From Bifidobacterium sp. N4G05 (lineage in GTDB: Bacteria > Actinomycetota > Actinomycetes > Actinomycetales > Bifidobacteriaceae), in NCBI RefSeq assembly GCF_002742445.1, contig NZ_NJNQ01000006.1, positions 79,313-143,312 on the forward strand: a DNA stretch of 64,000 bases, in the 5' to 3' direction. The notes beneath the pieces were generated by a model. The model saw only the letters and a program-made list of their open reading frames with translations, was not told where the DNA came from and did not search any database. Each line of letters starts with the position of its first letter. The stretch's first letter is position 1. The position numbers and the translations under genes were made by a program. Below, piece by piece: positions 53,091 through 60,583 of the stretch.

Positions 53091-53999
53091 TTACGCGATG
53101 ATATGCACAATCGGATGGGCCGGTGCCTTGGTGGCGATGATGCGGTCGACGCAACGGCTTTCCTGCCATGCCGACTGCACCGTGTGCGCGGCATCGTCGG
53201 TTGGTACGAATGCGATTACGGAAGGGCCGGATCCGGAGACGAACGCTTGCTTTGCGCCTGCCCGCAATGCTTCGTCGATCGCCTGTCCGCTGCGTGGGTG
53301 CAGTGAGATCGCCGCTTGTTGCAGATGATTGTTGTCTCCTGGTCCGGCGCCGATTTGGTCGAACATGGCATACACTTCCGGCGTGCGCAGTTCCGCCTGA
53401 TATGCGCCGACCAGCAGGCGGCCTGCAAAACCCTGTCTCGTCAGATTTCGCACGTCGTCGCTGTACTCGCTGAGCTGTTCGATCTGCTCGCCGAAGCCTG
53501 TGCCTCGCGCGTAGCCTCCGGTCAGACAGAACGGCATATCTGCGCCTAATGTGGCGGCAACCTGCTGCAACCGTTCGATGGGCCAATCAAGATTCCATAG
53601 CGTGTTCAACGCCAAAATCGTGGCAGCCGCATCCGCGGAACCACCCGCCATGCCTGCGCCGACGGGAATGCGTTTTTCGATGTTCAACGCCACATCCGGT
53701 TCATGGCCGCTCGCTTCGGCCAAAGCGAATAGGGCAAGTACTGCGTGGTTGCGTCGCATATCGTTGCCTGAGGAGGCCAGGTCGCCAAGATAGGCGCCTT
53801 CGAGGTTCAGTGAAAACCCGGATCCAGGTTTTTTGCGGCTGGCGGTGACGGTGTCGTACACGCTGACGGCGCAGTAAATGGTGTCCAGCTCGTGTCGGCC
53901 GCCCCATTCGATGCGTGGCTTGCCTACGTGCAAGGTCAGATTCGTTTTCGCCGGGCAGTCCACACTGACCGTGTTGATTGCGTTGCCGTTGCCGCTCAT
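53091..53999 (-). CDS. ispE: 4-diphosphocytidyl-2-C-methyl-D-erythritol kinase
   Basis: A 302-residue GHMP kinase of the methylerythritol phosphate isoprenoid route. The N-terminal CPAKTNLTLHVGKP and the ATP-binding PVGAGMAGGSADAAATI are diagnostic. Its start overlaps the rsmA stop by four bases (ATGA). The ispE-rsmA-rpfB order is the same as in other actinobacteria. Confidence 0.95.
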   Translation of the reverse strand: MSGNGNAINTVSVDCPAKTNLTLHVGKPRIEWGGRHELDTIYCAVSVYDTVTASRKKPGSGFSLNLEGAYLGDLASSGNDMRRNHAVLALFALAEASGHEPDVALNIEKRIPVGAGMAGGSADAAATILALNTLWNLDWPIERLQQVAATLGADMPFCLTGGYARGTGFGEQIEQLSEYSDDVRNLTRQGFAGRLLVGAYQAELRTPEVYAMFDQIGAGPGDNNHLQQAAISLHPRSGQAIDEALRAGAKQAFVSGSGPSVIAFVPTDDAAHTVQSAWQESRCVDRIIATKAPAHPIVHIIA

Positions 54000-54925
54000 G
54001 CTTCCGGCACCTCGCCCATGGCTCGTGCCAGTGCCACGAATTCGTCGATGGTAAGCGTCTCGCCGCGTCGCGTCGGATCGATGCCTGCCCGCTCAAACGC
54101 TTCGGAAGGTACGATTTTCTTCAACGCGGCATGCAGGGTTTTGCGTCGCTGCCCAAATGCGGCGTCGATGAGACGGAACACGGTTTCGCGGTCCACCACG
54201 GAACCGTCGGGATTGTTGGCGGAAGGCGTGTGCCCGCCCTCGTATCGTTTGAACAGCACCAGCGCGGAATCCACATTCGGCGCCGGCCAGAACACATTGC
54301 GCCCGATAATGCCCGCACGTTCCGCGGTGCCGTACCATGCGAGCTTCACGCTTGGGGTGCCGTAGATCTTTGAACCGGGTTTTTCACTCAGTCGGTCCGC
54401 GACTTCCTTCTGCACCATCACCAGAAAAGTTCCGAGATTGTCAAAACGTTCCAGCAACGTCAGCAGAATCGGCGTGGCCACGTTGTATGGCAGATTTGCT
54501 ACGAGGGTGAACGAATCGTCATTATTGAAATCAGGCAGATTTTCCGGCGTTACGGTCAAGGCGTCGCGGTTTACTACACGGAAACGATCCACCGCGTCCG
54601 GCATGAATTCGGCGATGGTGCCAGGCAGTCGTTCCGCAACGGGCGGGTCGATCTCCACGGCGGTCATCGTTGCACCGGTTTCCAAAATCGCCAATGTCAG
54701 TGAACCCAATCCAGGTCCGACTTCCAACACGTGATCGTCGGCGGCCACACCCGCCTCGCGCACGATACGACGAACCGTGCCCGGGTCGATTACGAAATTC
54801 TGCCCGAATTTTTTTGTCGGGCTGATACCGGCCTCGGCTGCGATACGGCGAATGTCAGCAGCCCCCAACAGGTGGCCTTGCACAGTTTCGTCGGTTTCGT
54901 TGGTTTCGTTCGCGTTTTCTGTCAT
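53996..54925 (-). CDS. rsmA: 16S rRNA (adenine(1518)-N(6)/adenine(1519)-N(6))-dimethyltransferase
   Basis: A 309-residue KsgA-type methyltransferase: KKFGQNFVIDPGTVRRIV, the SAM loop VLEVGPGLGSLTLAI, and the catalytic VANLPYNVATPIL. A 15-residue Thr/Asn/Glu-rich head precedes the core. Part of the rpf-like/rsmA/ispE group. Confidence 0.96.
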   Translation of the reverse strand: MTENANETNETDETVQGHLLGAADIRRIAAEAGISPTKKFGQNFVIDPGTVRRIVREAGVAADDHVLEVGPGLGSLTLAILETGATMTAVEIDPPVAERLPGTIAEFMPDAVDRFRVVNRDALTVTPENLPDFNNDDSFTLVANLPYNVATPILLTLLERFDNLGTFLVMVQKEVADRLSEKPGSKIYGTPSVKLAWYGTAERAGIIGRNVFWPAPNVDSALVLFKRYEGGHTPSANNPDGSVVDRETVFRLIDAAFGQRRKTLHAALKKIVPSEAFERAGIDPTRRGETLTIDEFVALARAMGEVPEA

Positions 54926-54999
54926 TACCTCATTATCCGTTCAACTGGTATGAAAAAGTGTGTGTTGTTACGTTTGCGTATTGTTGCGATCGGCGTTGT

Positions 55000-56505
55000 T
55001 TAATACCATCCGACTTGCTCGGAATGCTCCCATGCCTTCGATGGGTTGCCGTATCGTTGCGCGATGTAGCTTAGACCCCAGTCGATCTGTACGGCCGCAT
55101 CGTCACGCCAGTTTGCGCCGAATGCCGCCATTTTGCTGCCTGGAAGCGATTGCGGGATGCCGTAAGCTCCGGAAGATGCGTTTTCCGCATACCACAGCCA
55201 GCTTGATTCGCGCGTCCACAGTTTCACCAGATCGGTCCAGTTTTGCCCGGTCCAGCCATATTGCGCCGCGGCTCCGGCTGCGTAGGCCTGTGCCTGCGCG
55301 GGGGAAGGGTGGTAGAGGCGGCATCCTGCCGAAGGATCGGAAGGTTGCGGTGTCGGGGTGGGCGTCGGTGTCGGATCCGGTGTGGGGGCCGGGTCCGGAG
55401 TTGGCGTCGGATCTGGGTCCGTTTTTGATCCGGAATCGTCTTTCTCGCTGTCGTCTTTCTTGTTGTCGCCCGAATTGTCCTTATTATCGGAATTATTGTT
55501 CGACTCGTTTTTCTTGTCGGAATTATCGGAATTGTTGTTCTTATCCGAATTATCGTTCTTTCCGGAATTATCATTTTTCCCGGAATTGTCGGCATTGCCA
55601 GTATCTCCGGAATTGCCGGATCCGCCACCCGAACTAGAATCGTCGGAAGATGCTGCCGGTCCTACTGCGATGATCCGGTCAAGGGCGATTTTCGTGGTTG
55701 TTTCGTTGGTCAGCGTCTCGCTTTCCTTCTCGCCATCCACATACGTGACGTCGTATGTTTGCTGGATTTCGCCGTCCTCGCCTTCCTGCCTGACTACGAC
55801 TTCGCCAGGCTGCAGACTGGGATCGATGATGGTTTGCGTGCCGAATGGCACCGCTTTCGTGCGTGTCTCCTCGCCGTGCGTCACGCGGCGGACGCGCAAG
55901 ATCGTTTCGCCGTTGTCTTTTTCGACGCTGACGCGATCCTCCTTGTTCAGCGTGATGCCTTTGGAGTCAAGAATGGAGGCCGCCGGCAGTTTGCCATTTG
56001 GTGCTGCGGAGCTTTGCCCGTCTGCGATGACGGTGACCGGCCCGTTTTGGTTGATGATCAGTCCGCCGGTGAGTTTGTTGTACACGTTGTCGATATTGAC
56101 GGTGACTTTTGCCGCGTCTGCTTCGTTTTGTTCGAAAAAGCCAATCAGCTGTTCGGCGCTGGTCGCCACTGTCCAGAAGGGCACTTCCTGCCCGTTGATG
56201 GTGATGGTGGTCTGGTAGGCGCTTCGTACCGTCACCACGTCATGGTTGCTCAGCATGCTGGTGGGGCTGGTGGATTCCACAAGATCATGCGTTTTGACTT
56301 TCGCGCCACGCTCTTGCAGCAGACGGTCGACACTCATCGCGTATGTGGTTACTGTGGTGGTTTTGCCATCGATGGTCAGAGCTACGGTTTTGCGCGCGCC
56401 TACGCCGAATGCGAGCGTCGAGGCGAGCGTCAATGAGACCACGCATGCCGTAACGCGAGCACGCCGAAGCATCACAAATCTCCGGGGGGTCCACCTTCTT
56501 GTCAT
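55000..56505 (-). CDS. RpfB-like secreted protein with DUF348, G5 and lytic transglycosylase-type domain
   Basis: A 501-residue exported protein. A signal peptide or anchor lies at residues ~10-40. DUF348 units follow (KTVALTIDGKTTTVTTYAMSVDRLL and TTITINGQEVPFWTVATSAEQL), then a G5 domain (~220-280, TKAVPFGTQTIIDPSLQPGE), a Ser/Asn/Asp/Lys-rich spacer (~290-360), Pro-Thr repeats and a C-terminal domain with the glutamate in RESSW and SSGAYGIPQSLPGSKMA. The N-terminal layout and the place before rsmA-ispE are those of RpfB, but the end is of the aggregation-promoting-factor transglycosylase type. AGAGG precedes the ATG. Confidence 0.88.
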   Translation of the reverse strand: MTRRWTPRRFVMLRRARVTACVVSLTLASTLAFGVGARKTVALTIDGKTTTVTTYAMSVDRLLQERGAKVKTHDLVESTSPTSMLSNHDVVTVRSAYQTTITINGQEVPFWTVATSAEQLIGFFEQNEADAAKVTVNIDNVYNKLTGGLIINQNGPVTVIADGQSSAAPNGKLPAASILDSKGITLNKEDRVSVEKDNGETILRVRRVTHGEETRTKAVPFGTQTIIDPSLQPGEVVVRQEGEDGEIQQTYDVTYVDGEKESETLTNETTTKIALDRIIAVGPAASSDDSSSGGGSGNSGDTGNADNSGKNDNSGKNDNSDKNNNSDNSDKKNESNNNSDNKDNSGDNKKDDSEKDDSGSKTDPDPTPTPDPAPTPDPTPTPTPTPQPSDPSAGCRLYHPSPAQAQAYAAGAAAQYGWTGQNWTDLVKLWTRESSWLWYAENASSGAYGIPQSLPGSKMAAFGANWRDDAAVQIDWGLSYIAQRYGNPSKAWEHSEQVGWY

Positions 56506-56620
56506 ACGTCCTCTTTCCAGCGACTGCCTACATCGCCGTCATTGTAACGGTCAGATCGGGACGAATGGCATGGTTCCCGCTGGTTTTATCTATACCGCCA
56601 CATTTTTGAGGAAAAGGAAT

Positions 56621-56755
56621 AAAGAAAAGGGGGCAGGAGAGAAGGGGATATCCTGCCCCCTGTCCGGACAAGGCAGGTTGGGGGAAGCCTTGTCCGGTTA
56701 CCAGAAGCCATAAGTTGGGGGAAGACTTCTGGATCACTTACCCATGGTAAGAGGT
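56621..56755 (-). ncRNA. candidate small RNA with C-rich hairpin loops (6C RNA-like)
   Basis: On the minus strand, downstream of tRNA-Thr, four hairpins come in a row: CTTAC/GTAAG at 56737-56751; CCAGAAG/CTTCTGG at 56701-56732; an 11-bp stem at 56664-56697; and a 10-bp stem GGGGGCAGGA/TCCTGCCCCC at 56629-56660 followed by TTTTCTTT, a terminator. Both middle loops show CTTCCCCCAAC. Two hairpins with C-rich loops followed by a terminator is the layout of the actinobacterial 6C RNA; here the C runs are five, not six. No open frame explains the structure. Confidence 0.6.
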
Positions 56756-56776
56756 TAAAGCCCGTCAAAACGGGTT
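56756..56776 (-). terminator. hairpin after tRNA-Thr
   Basis: AAAGCCCGT with ACGGGTTT around a short loop. The T-run on the minus strand is short, so transcription may continue into the small RNA. Confidence 0.55.
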
Positions 56777-56779
56777 TCG

Positions 56780-56853
56780 AGCCTCCTGTCGGGATCGAAC
56801 CGACGACCTGCCGCTTACAAGGCGGCCGCTCTGGCCATCTGAGCTAAGGAGGC
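56780..56853 (-). tRNA. tRNA-Thr (TGT)
   Basis: A 74-base cloverleaf with acceptor GCCTCCT/AGGAGGC and discriminator T, loop CTTGTAA with anticodon TGT (complement of 56817-56819), no encoded CCA. Confidence 0.96.
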
Positions 56854-57010
56854 TTATGCCGCTCTCTAGCATAATGCATAAAAACGGCAACGATTGAATA
56901 GCATAACCAGCGTGCCCGATGCCGTCAACTTGGAACTGCGCTTTGGCTGGCACGCTGGCGAGTAGGGGGGGCTATTATTTTCCGATTATGAGGATTGAGT
57001 AGGGGGCCGA

Positions 57011-57994
57011 TCACTTACCAGTGGTGTTGGAGATCGGATCCTTGTCGGAGCCGATGGAGGGCATCACGCCTTCCTTTCCAATATCGTCTGACTTGATTCC
57101 AATGGCCTCCAGCAGACCTTCCTTGATGGTCTCCTGCGCGGTGCTCAGCTGGTTCATATCCCAGAATTTGCCGTTGATGGTCACCGTTGGGGTGGTCATG
57201 CTGCCCTTGTAGTTTCCGGACGTGTTCCACAGTTCGGAACGCTTCGGCGTATAGGCATCGATGGCGTCGAGCCAATCCTGGTAGTCACGGCCGAACGCCT
57301 TGTCGGCAACCTCTTCGGAAACGCCGGAAGCGATCATCTGCTTCTTGATCTGATCATCGCTGACTGACTTGTAGTTAGAGCTTTCCTCAGGCTGGAAATC
57401 CTCGGCGTACATTTTTTCCATGAACGTGATCAAATGCGTCGGATTGCTGTCATGCTCGGCCAAATACATTGCGGCATTCGCGGCACGGCTTGAGTAATCG
57501 TCAGTGGACAAACGGTCCATGAACGCCATGAAATGCAGATCGAGATTGATCTGGCCGGCGTCGACCATCTTCTGCAGATCCGCATCAAGCTGACGATGCA
57601 GATTGCCGCAACCGGGGCACAGGAAATCCATGTAGATCGCAACCGTCGGAGCGCCTTCGACAGACTTGCCGTAGCCATCCTTCGAAATCAGCAATCCGCC
57701 CTTGTTGTCGACGAGCTTTGGCGTGTTCTCGACCTTCTGCAGCTTGTCGTATGCCTCTTCCACGGTTTGGGTGGAAGCTTGGGTTTCGACATTCTTGTGC
57801 ATGTTGTGATACACGGTGAACGCGCCGATCGCCACCAAAATCACCAGAACGGCAACCACGATGGCGCCGATGATGGTCTGCTGTTTGCGTTCCTTTTCCA
57901 TCTGTTCGGCGCGGGCCTTCATGACCGCGGCCTCAGCGGCCCTACGCTCGGCGCGGCTGGCGCGCTTCTGCGCATCCTTACTGTTCTGGGCCAT
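57011..57994 (-). CDS. DsbA-family membrane-anchored thiol oxidoreductase
   Basis: A 327-residue protein. A charged N-terminal coiled stretch (residues ~8-38), one membrane helix (41-63), then a thioredoxin-fold domain outside the cell with the active pair C126/C129 in DFLCPGCGNLHRQ and the cis-proline in TTPTVTINGKFW. It would form or shuffle disulfides in exported proteins. The ATG at 57994 has AAAGGA 6 bases before it; open frame continues upstream without a ribosome site. It is convergent with nothing and lies next to the kinase gene. Confidence 0.9.
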   Translation of the reverse strand: MAQNSKDAQKRASRAERRAAEAAVMKARAEQMEKERKQQTIIGAIVVAVLVILVAIGAFTVYHNMHKNVETQASTQTVEEAYDKLQKVENTPKLVDNKGGLLISKDGYGKSVEGAPTVAIYMDFLCPGCGNLHRQLDADLQKMVDAGQINLDLHFMAFMDRLSTDDYSSRAANAAMYLAEHDSNPTHLITFMEKMYAEDFQPEESSNYKSVSDDQIKKQMIASGVSEEVADKAFGRDYQDWLDAIDAYTPKRSELWNTSGNYKGSMTTPTVTINGKFWDMNQLSTAQETIKEGLLEAIGIKSDDIGKEGVMPSIGSDKDPISNTTGK

Positions 57995-58161
57995 CCACAT
58001 TCCTTTCGATGTTTCATCGTTTGCTGCGCACCATAGTAGTGTGGGCGCGTTATTGCTGAATGAAGTATTTCGTAAAAGCTTACGTTGCCATACTACGTGC
58101 GATTGTCTGACGTTTTTCTGAGGATTGCAAACGTTTGCCGATTCTTGGTTTTCGCTACATT

Positions 58162-60111
58162 TCATATGGATTCCGCAGGAGTGCTGGATTTCGGGCGACC
58201 ACGTAGCGTTCCAGCTCCCAATCGCAACACCAGAGCTCCCGGAGTGAGGGCGGAGACCAGCCAACCGATGGCGCAGCAACCAGCCTGGACGACGCCGCTT
58301 TGCGAAATCGATCCTTCAATCCAAGTCGGCAACGGAATCGTGAATCCGAATATTGCGGTATCCACCATGGTGAACGGCAATTGCAATGCGACTGTGGCGA
58401 TCGTCAATCCCAATGCGGCGATCGCAGCCATGATCAATGCGCGCGGCACCGCATAACCCAGCCCCTTGAGCACATGCCAAGGCAATGTGGCGGCGCGTGC
58501 GAACCAATCAGAGGCTTTGCGGCTGCCTCCACGGCGTCCCTCGCGTTCCAGCTGCGCTTCCATATTGAAGCCTATGGTGGCGAGCAGCCAAGCCAGCAGT
58601 GCGCCCGCAGCCCATGCCAGCCAAGGCGAGAACAAGCCGAATAGCGCTACGGGAATGGCCAAGAGCGCGCAGAGGAGCGTGCCTCGGCTCAACAGTTCGC
58701 CACGAAGCACATCGGCTGGATTCGGTGGCTGCGGCGCATTCGGGTTGAGCGGCGCAACGGGGGTGATTGCTGCAGTTGGAGTAATTGACGAGGCTGAGAC
58801 GACCGGTGCGGCACCTGGCTGCGCAGCTTGCGCTGCCGGCGCGTTCCGTGCGTTTTGCGCCATTTCAACCGATGCATTCGGTATTACGGCAGGCGGCCGC
58901 TGGTTGGCGATGCGTTGCAATGCAGGTTTGATGATCGGATCGATCTGCGTCTGCTCTTCGGCGGGATTCCAAGCATTCTGAACAGGCATCACCCGCGTGG
59001 ATTGCGACATGTCTCGTGGCAATACGCTGGTGGTTTCGCTATTGGCAGGAAGTACTCGTGTGCCGGTGGCGTCGATGGTTTGCGTGGCCTCAACGAATTG
59101 CGGCAAGGTGCGTGTGTCGATGGCGTCTTCGCCCGTTACGTGATCCAGCGCCCGCCAAAGCTCTCGTGGATTGTCGGGCGATTCAGCAAAAGGGGGCATC
59201 GCCTCCGGTGTGCTCGCAGCGGAACCGGCAGTATTTGCGGAATCCCAAGCTTTCGGATTCAACGCATCCAACGCAATCGCCTGCAACAATTCGTCAGGCG
59301 TGCAACGTTTCGTACGATTCGGATTCAACGCTGAACGGAACGCGGCCATGGTGCCCGCCGGAAGCCCGGCCAAATTCGCGCTTCCCGCAGCGGCACGCTC
59401 CAACACGGCCATCATCGGCTTCGTGCCGAATACCGGCTCTCCGGTAGCGGCAAACGCCAGCACGCTCGCCACCGACCACCAGTCGCTCATCTCATCGGAC
59501 TCCGCACCATCAATGATCTCCGGCGCGATGAATCCTGGCGTGCCCATCACCAAACCCGTTCGCGTCACATGGCTTTCGCCCTCGCCCATGGCAATACCGA
59601 AATCCACCAACACCGGTCCGGTATTCGACACCATCACATTCGTCGGTTTGATATCGCGGTGCACAATACCGGACGCATGCACGGCCTTCACCGCCTCGAT
59701 CAGCTTGCGTCCCAACCGTTCCAGATCGTCGCCCACATACCGGCCGTTGGCTCGCACATCCTCACGCAGATTCTTGCCCTCGATCAGCTCGGTTACGATA
59801 AAAGCCAGCGCATCATCCAATTCCATATCCACAATGCCGCACACGCCGGGGTGACGCACTTTCTGCAGCGCCATCGCCTCCCTGCGCAGGCGCTCGCGTG
59901 CGGTCAGCTGATCGCGGGAACGCTCGCCGGATGCATCTTCCTCGGCAAGAGAATCGCGCAAGATCTTCATCGCATACTGGTGTCCGCCGTCATCGCGCAC
60001 GCGCCAGACCGATCCCATTGCCCCCGATCCAAGCCGTGAAATCAACGTATATCCGCCAACGAGGCTGCCCGCCTCCAGATTCAATGCGCTTAAGTCGCTC
60101 ATGGCATCCAT
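58162..60111 (-). CDS. serine/threonine protein kinase
   Basis: A 649-residue kinase with an intact catalytic domain at ~20-290: GSGAMGSVW loop, K49, HRDIKPTN (D153), DFG (D170) and a FIAPEI segment. A Pro/Ala/Thr-rich linker (~300-450) holds several TRV/TQV sites that could be phosphorylated. The C-terminal third has about four or five membrane helices and no PASTA repeats, so it is not PknB-like in its sensor. It could phosphorylate the pseudokinase or other envelope proteins; that is inference. Confidence 0.92.
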   Translation of the reverse strand: MDAMSDLSALNLEAGSLVGGYTLISRLGSGAMGSVWRVRDDGGHQYAMKILRDSLAEEDASGERSRDQLTARERLRREAMALQKVRHPGVCGIVDMELDDALAFIVTELIEGKNLREDVRANGRYVGDDLERLGRKLIEAVKAVHASGIVHRDIKPTNVMVSNTGPVLVDFGIAMGEGESHVTRTGLVMGTPGFIAPEIIDGAESDEMSDWWSVASVLAFAATGEPVFGTKPMMAVLERAAAGSANLAGLPAGTMAAFRSALNPNRTKRCTPDELLQAIALDALNPKAWDSANTAGSAASTPEAMPPFAESPDNPRELWRALDHVTGEDAIDTRTLPQFVEATQTIDATGTRVLPANSETTSVLPRDMSQSTRVMPVQNAWNPAEEQTQIDPIIKPALQRIANQRPPAVIPNASVEMAQNARNAPAAQAAQPGAAPVVSASSITPTAAITPVAPLNPNAPQPPNPADVLRGELLSRGTLLCALLAIPVALFGLFSPWLAWAAGALLAWLLATIGFNMEAQLEREGRRGGSRKASDWFARAATLPWHVLKGLGYAVPRALIMAAIAALGLTIATVALQLPFTMVDTAIFGFTIPLPTWIEGSISQSGVVQAGCCAIGWLVSALTPGALVLRLGAGTLRGRPKSSTPAESI

Positions 60112-60162
60112 GGTACTTGCCTTACGCAGGTTGCTGTTGGAATAGCTCGCTTCAGCGCGCAA

Positions 60163-60583
60163 AAATCATCATAAAAATGCGATTGCGTAGTTGAGTTGCA
60201 ATTAGGGCGACGTTTTTCCGTAATATGGCAACGATATCCGGTCATCAAATCGGCAGTCGACAGTAGGCAAATCAACGATTGACGGTCAATCCGCGAAAGA
60301 ACGCATATTGTTCCATATGCATGCGGGTAACGGAATCATATGTGCACGAACGGTCTTTTTGCATGCGCAAGTGGTATGCAGATTATGCGCGCGAAACGAC
60401 AAGCTAGGAAAAATCAGGCCGCTTTTTCCGTGGATTTTGGTGAAATTGAAACATCGACATGAAGAAGTGTCTTCACTTCTGAAAATCATGCGGCGCGGGG
60501 CAGCGTTACGTGATTTTTGGTTTCGATGAGGAAATCGGGGCCTGTATGTCGTTTGGTTATGAGAATCAAGGAGGAGGCAGACC
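60163..60583. other. 420-base interval upstream of the GH3 gene
   Basis: No gene is seen. A small perfect hairpin AGAAGTG-TCTT-CACTTCT lies at 60463-60480, and the GH3 gene's strong ribosome site (AAGGAGGAGG) ends the interval. It must contain divergent promoters for the kinase and the GH3 enzyme; no clear operator was identified. Confidence 0.5.
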
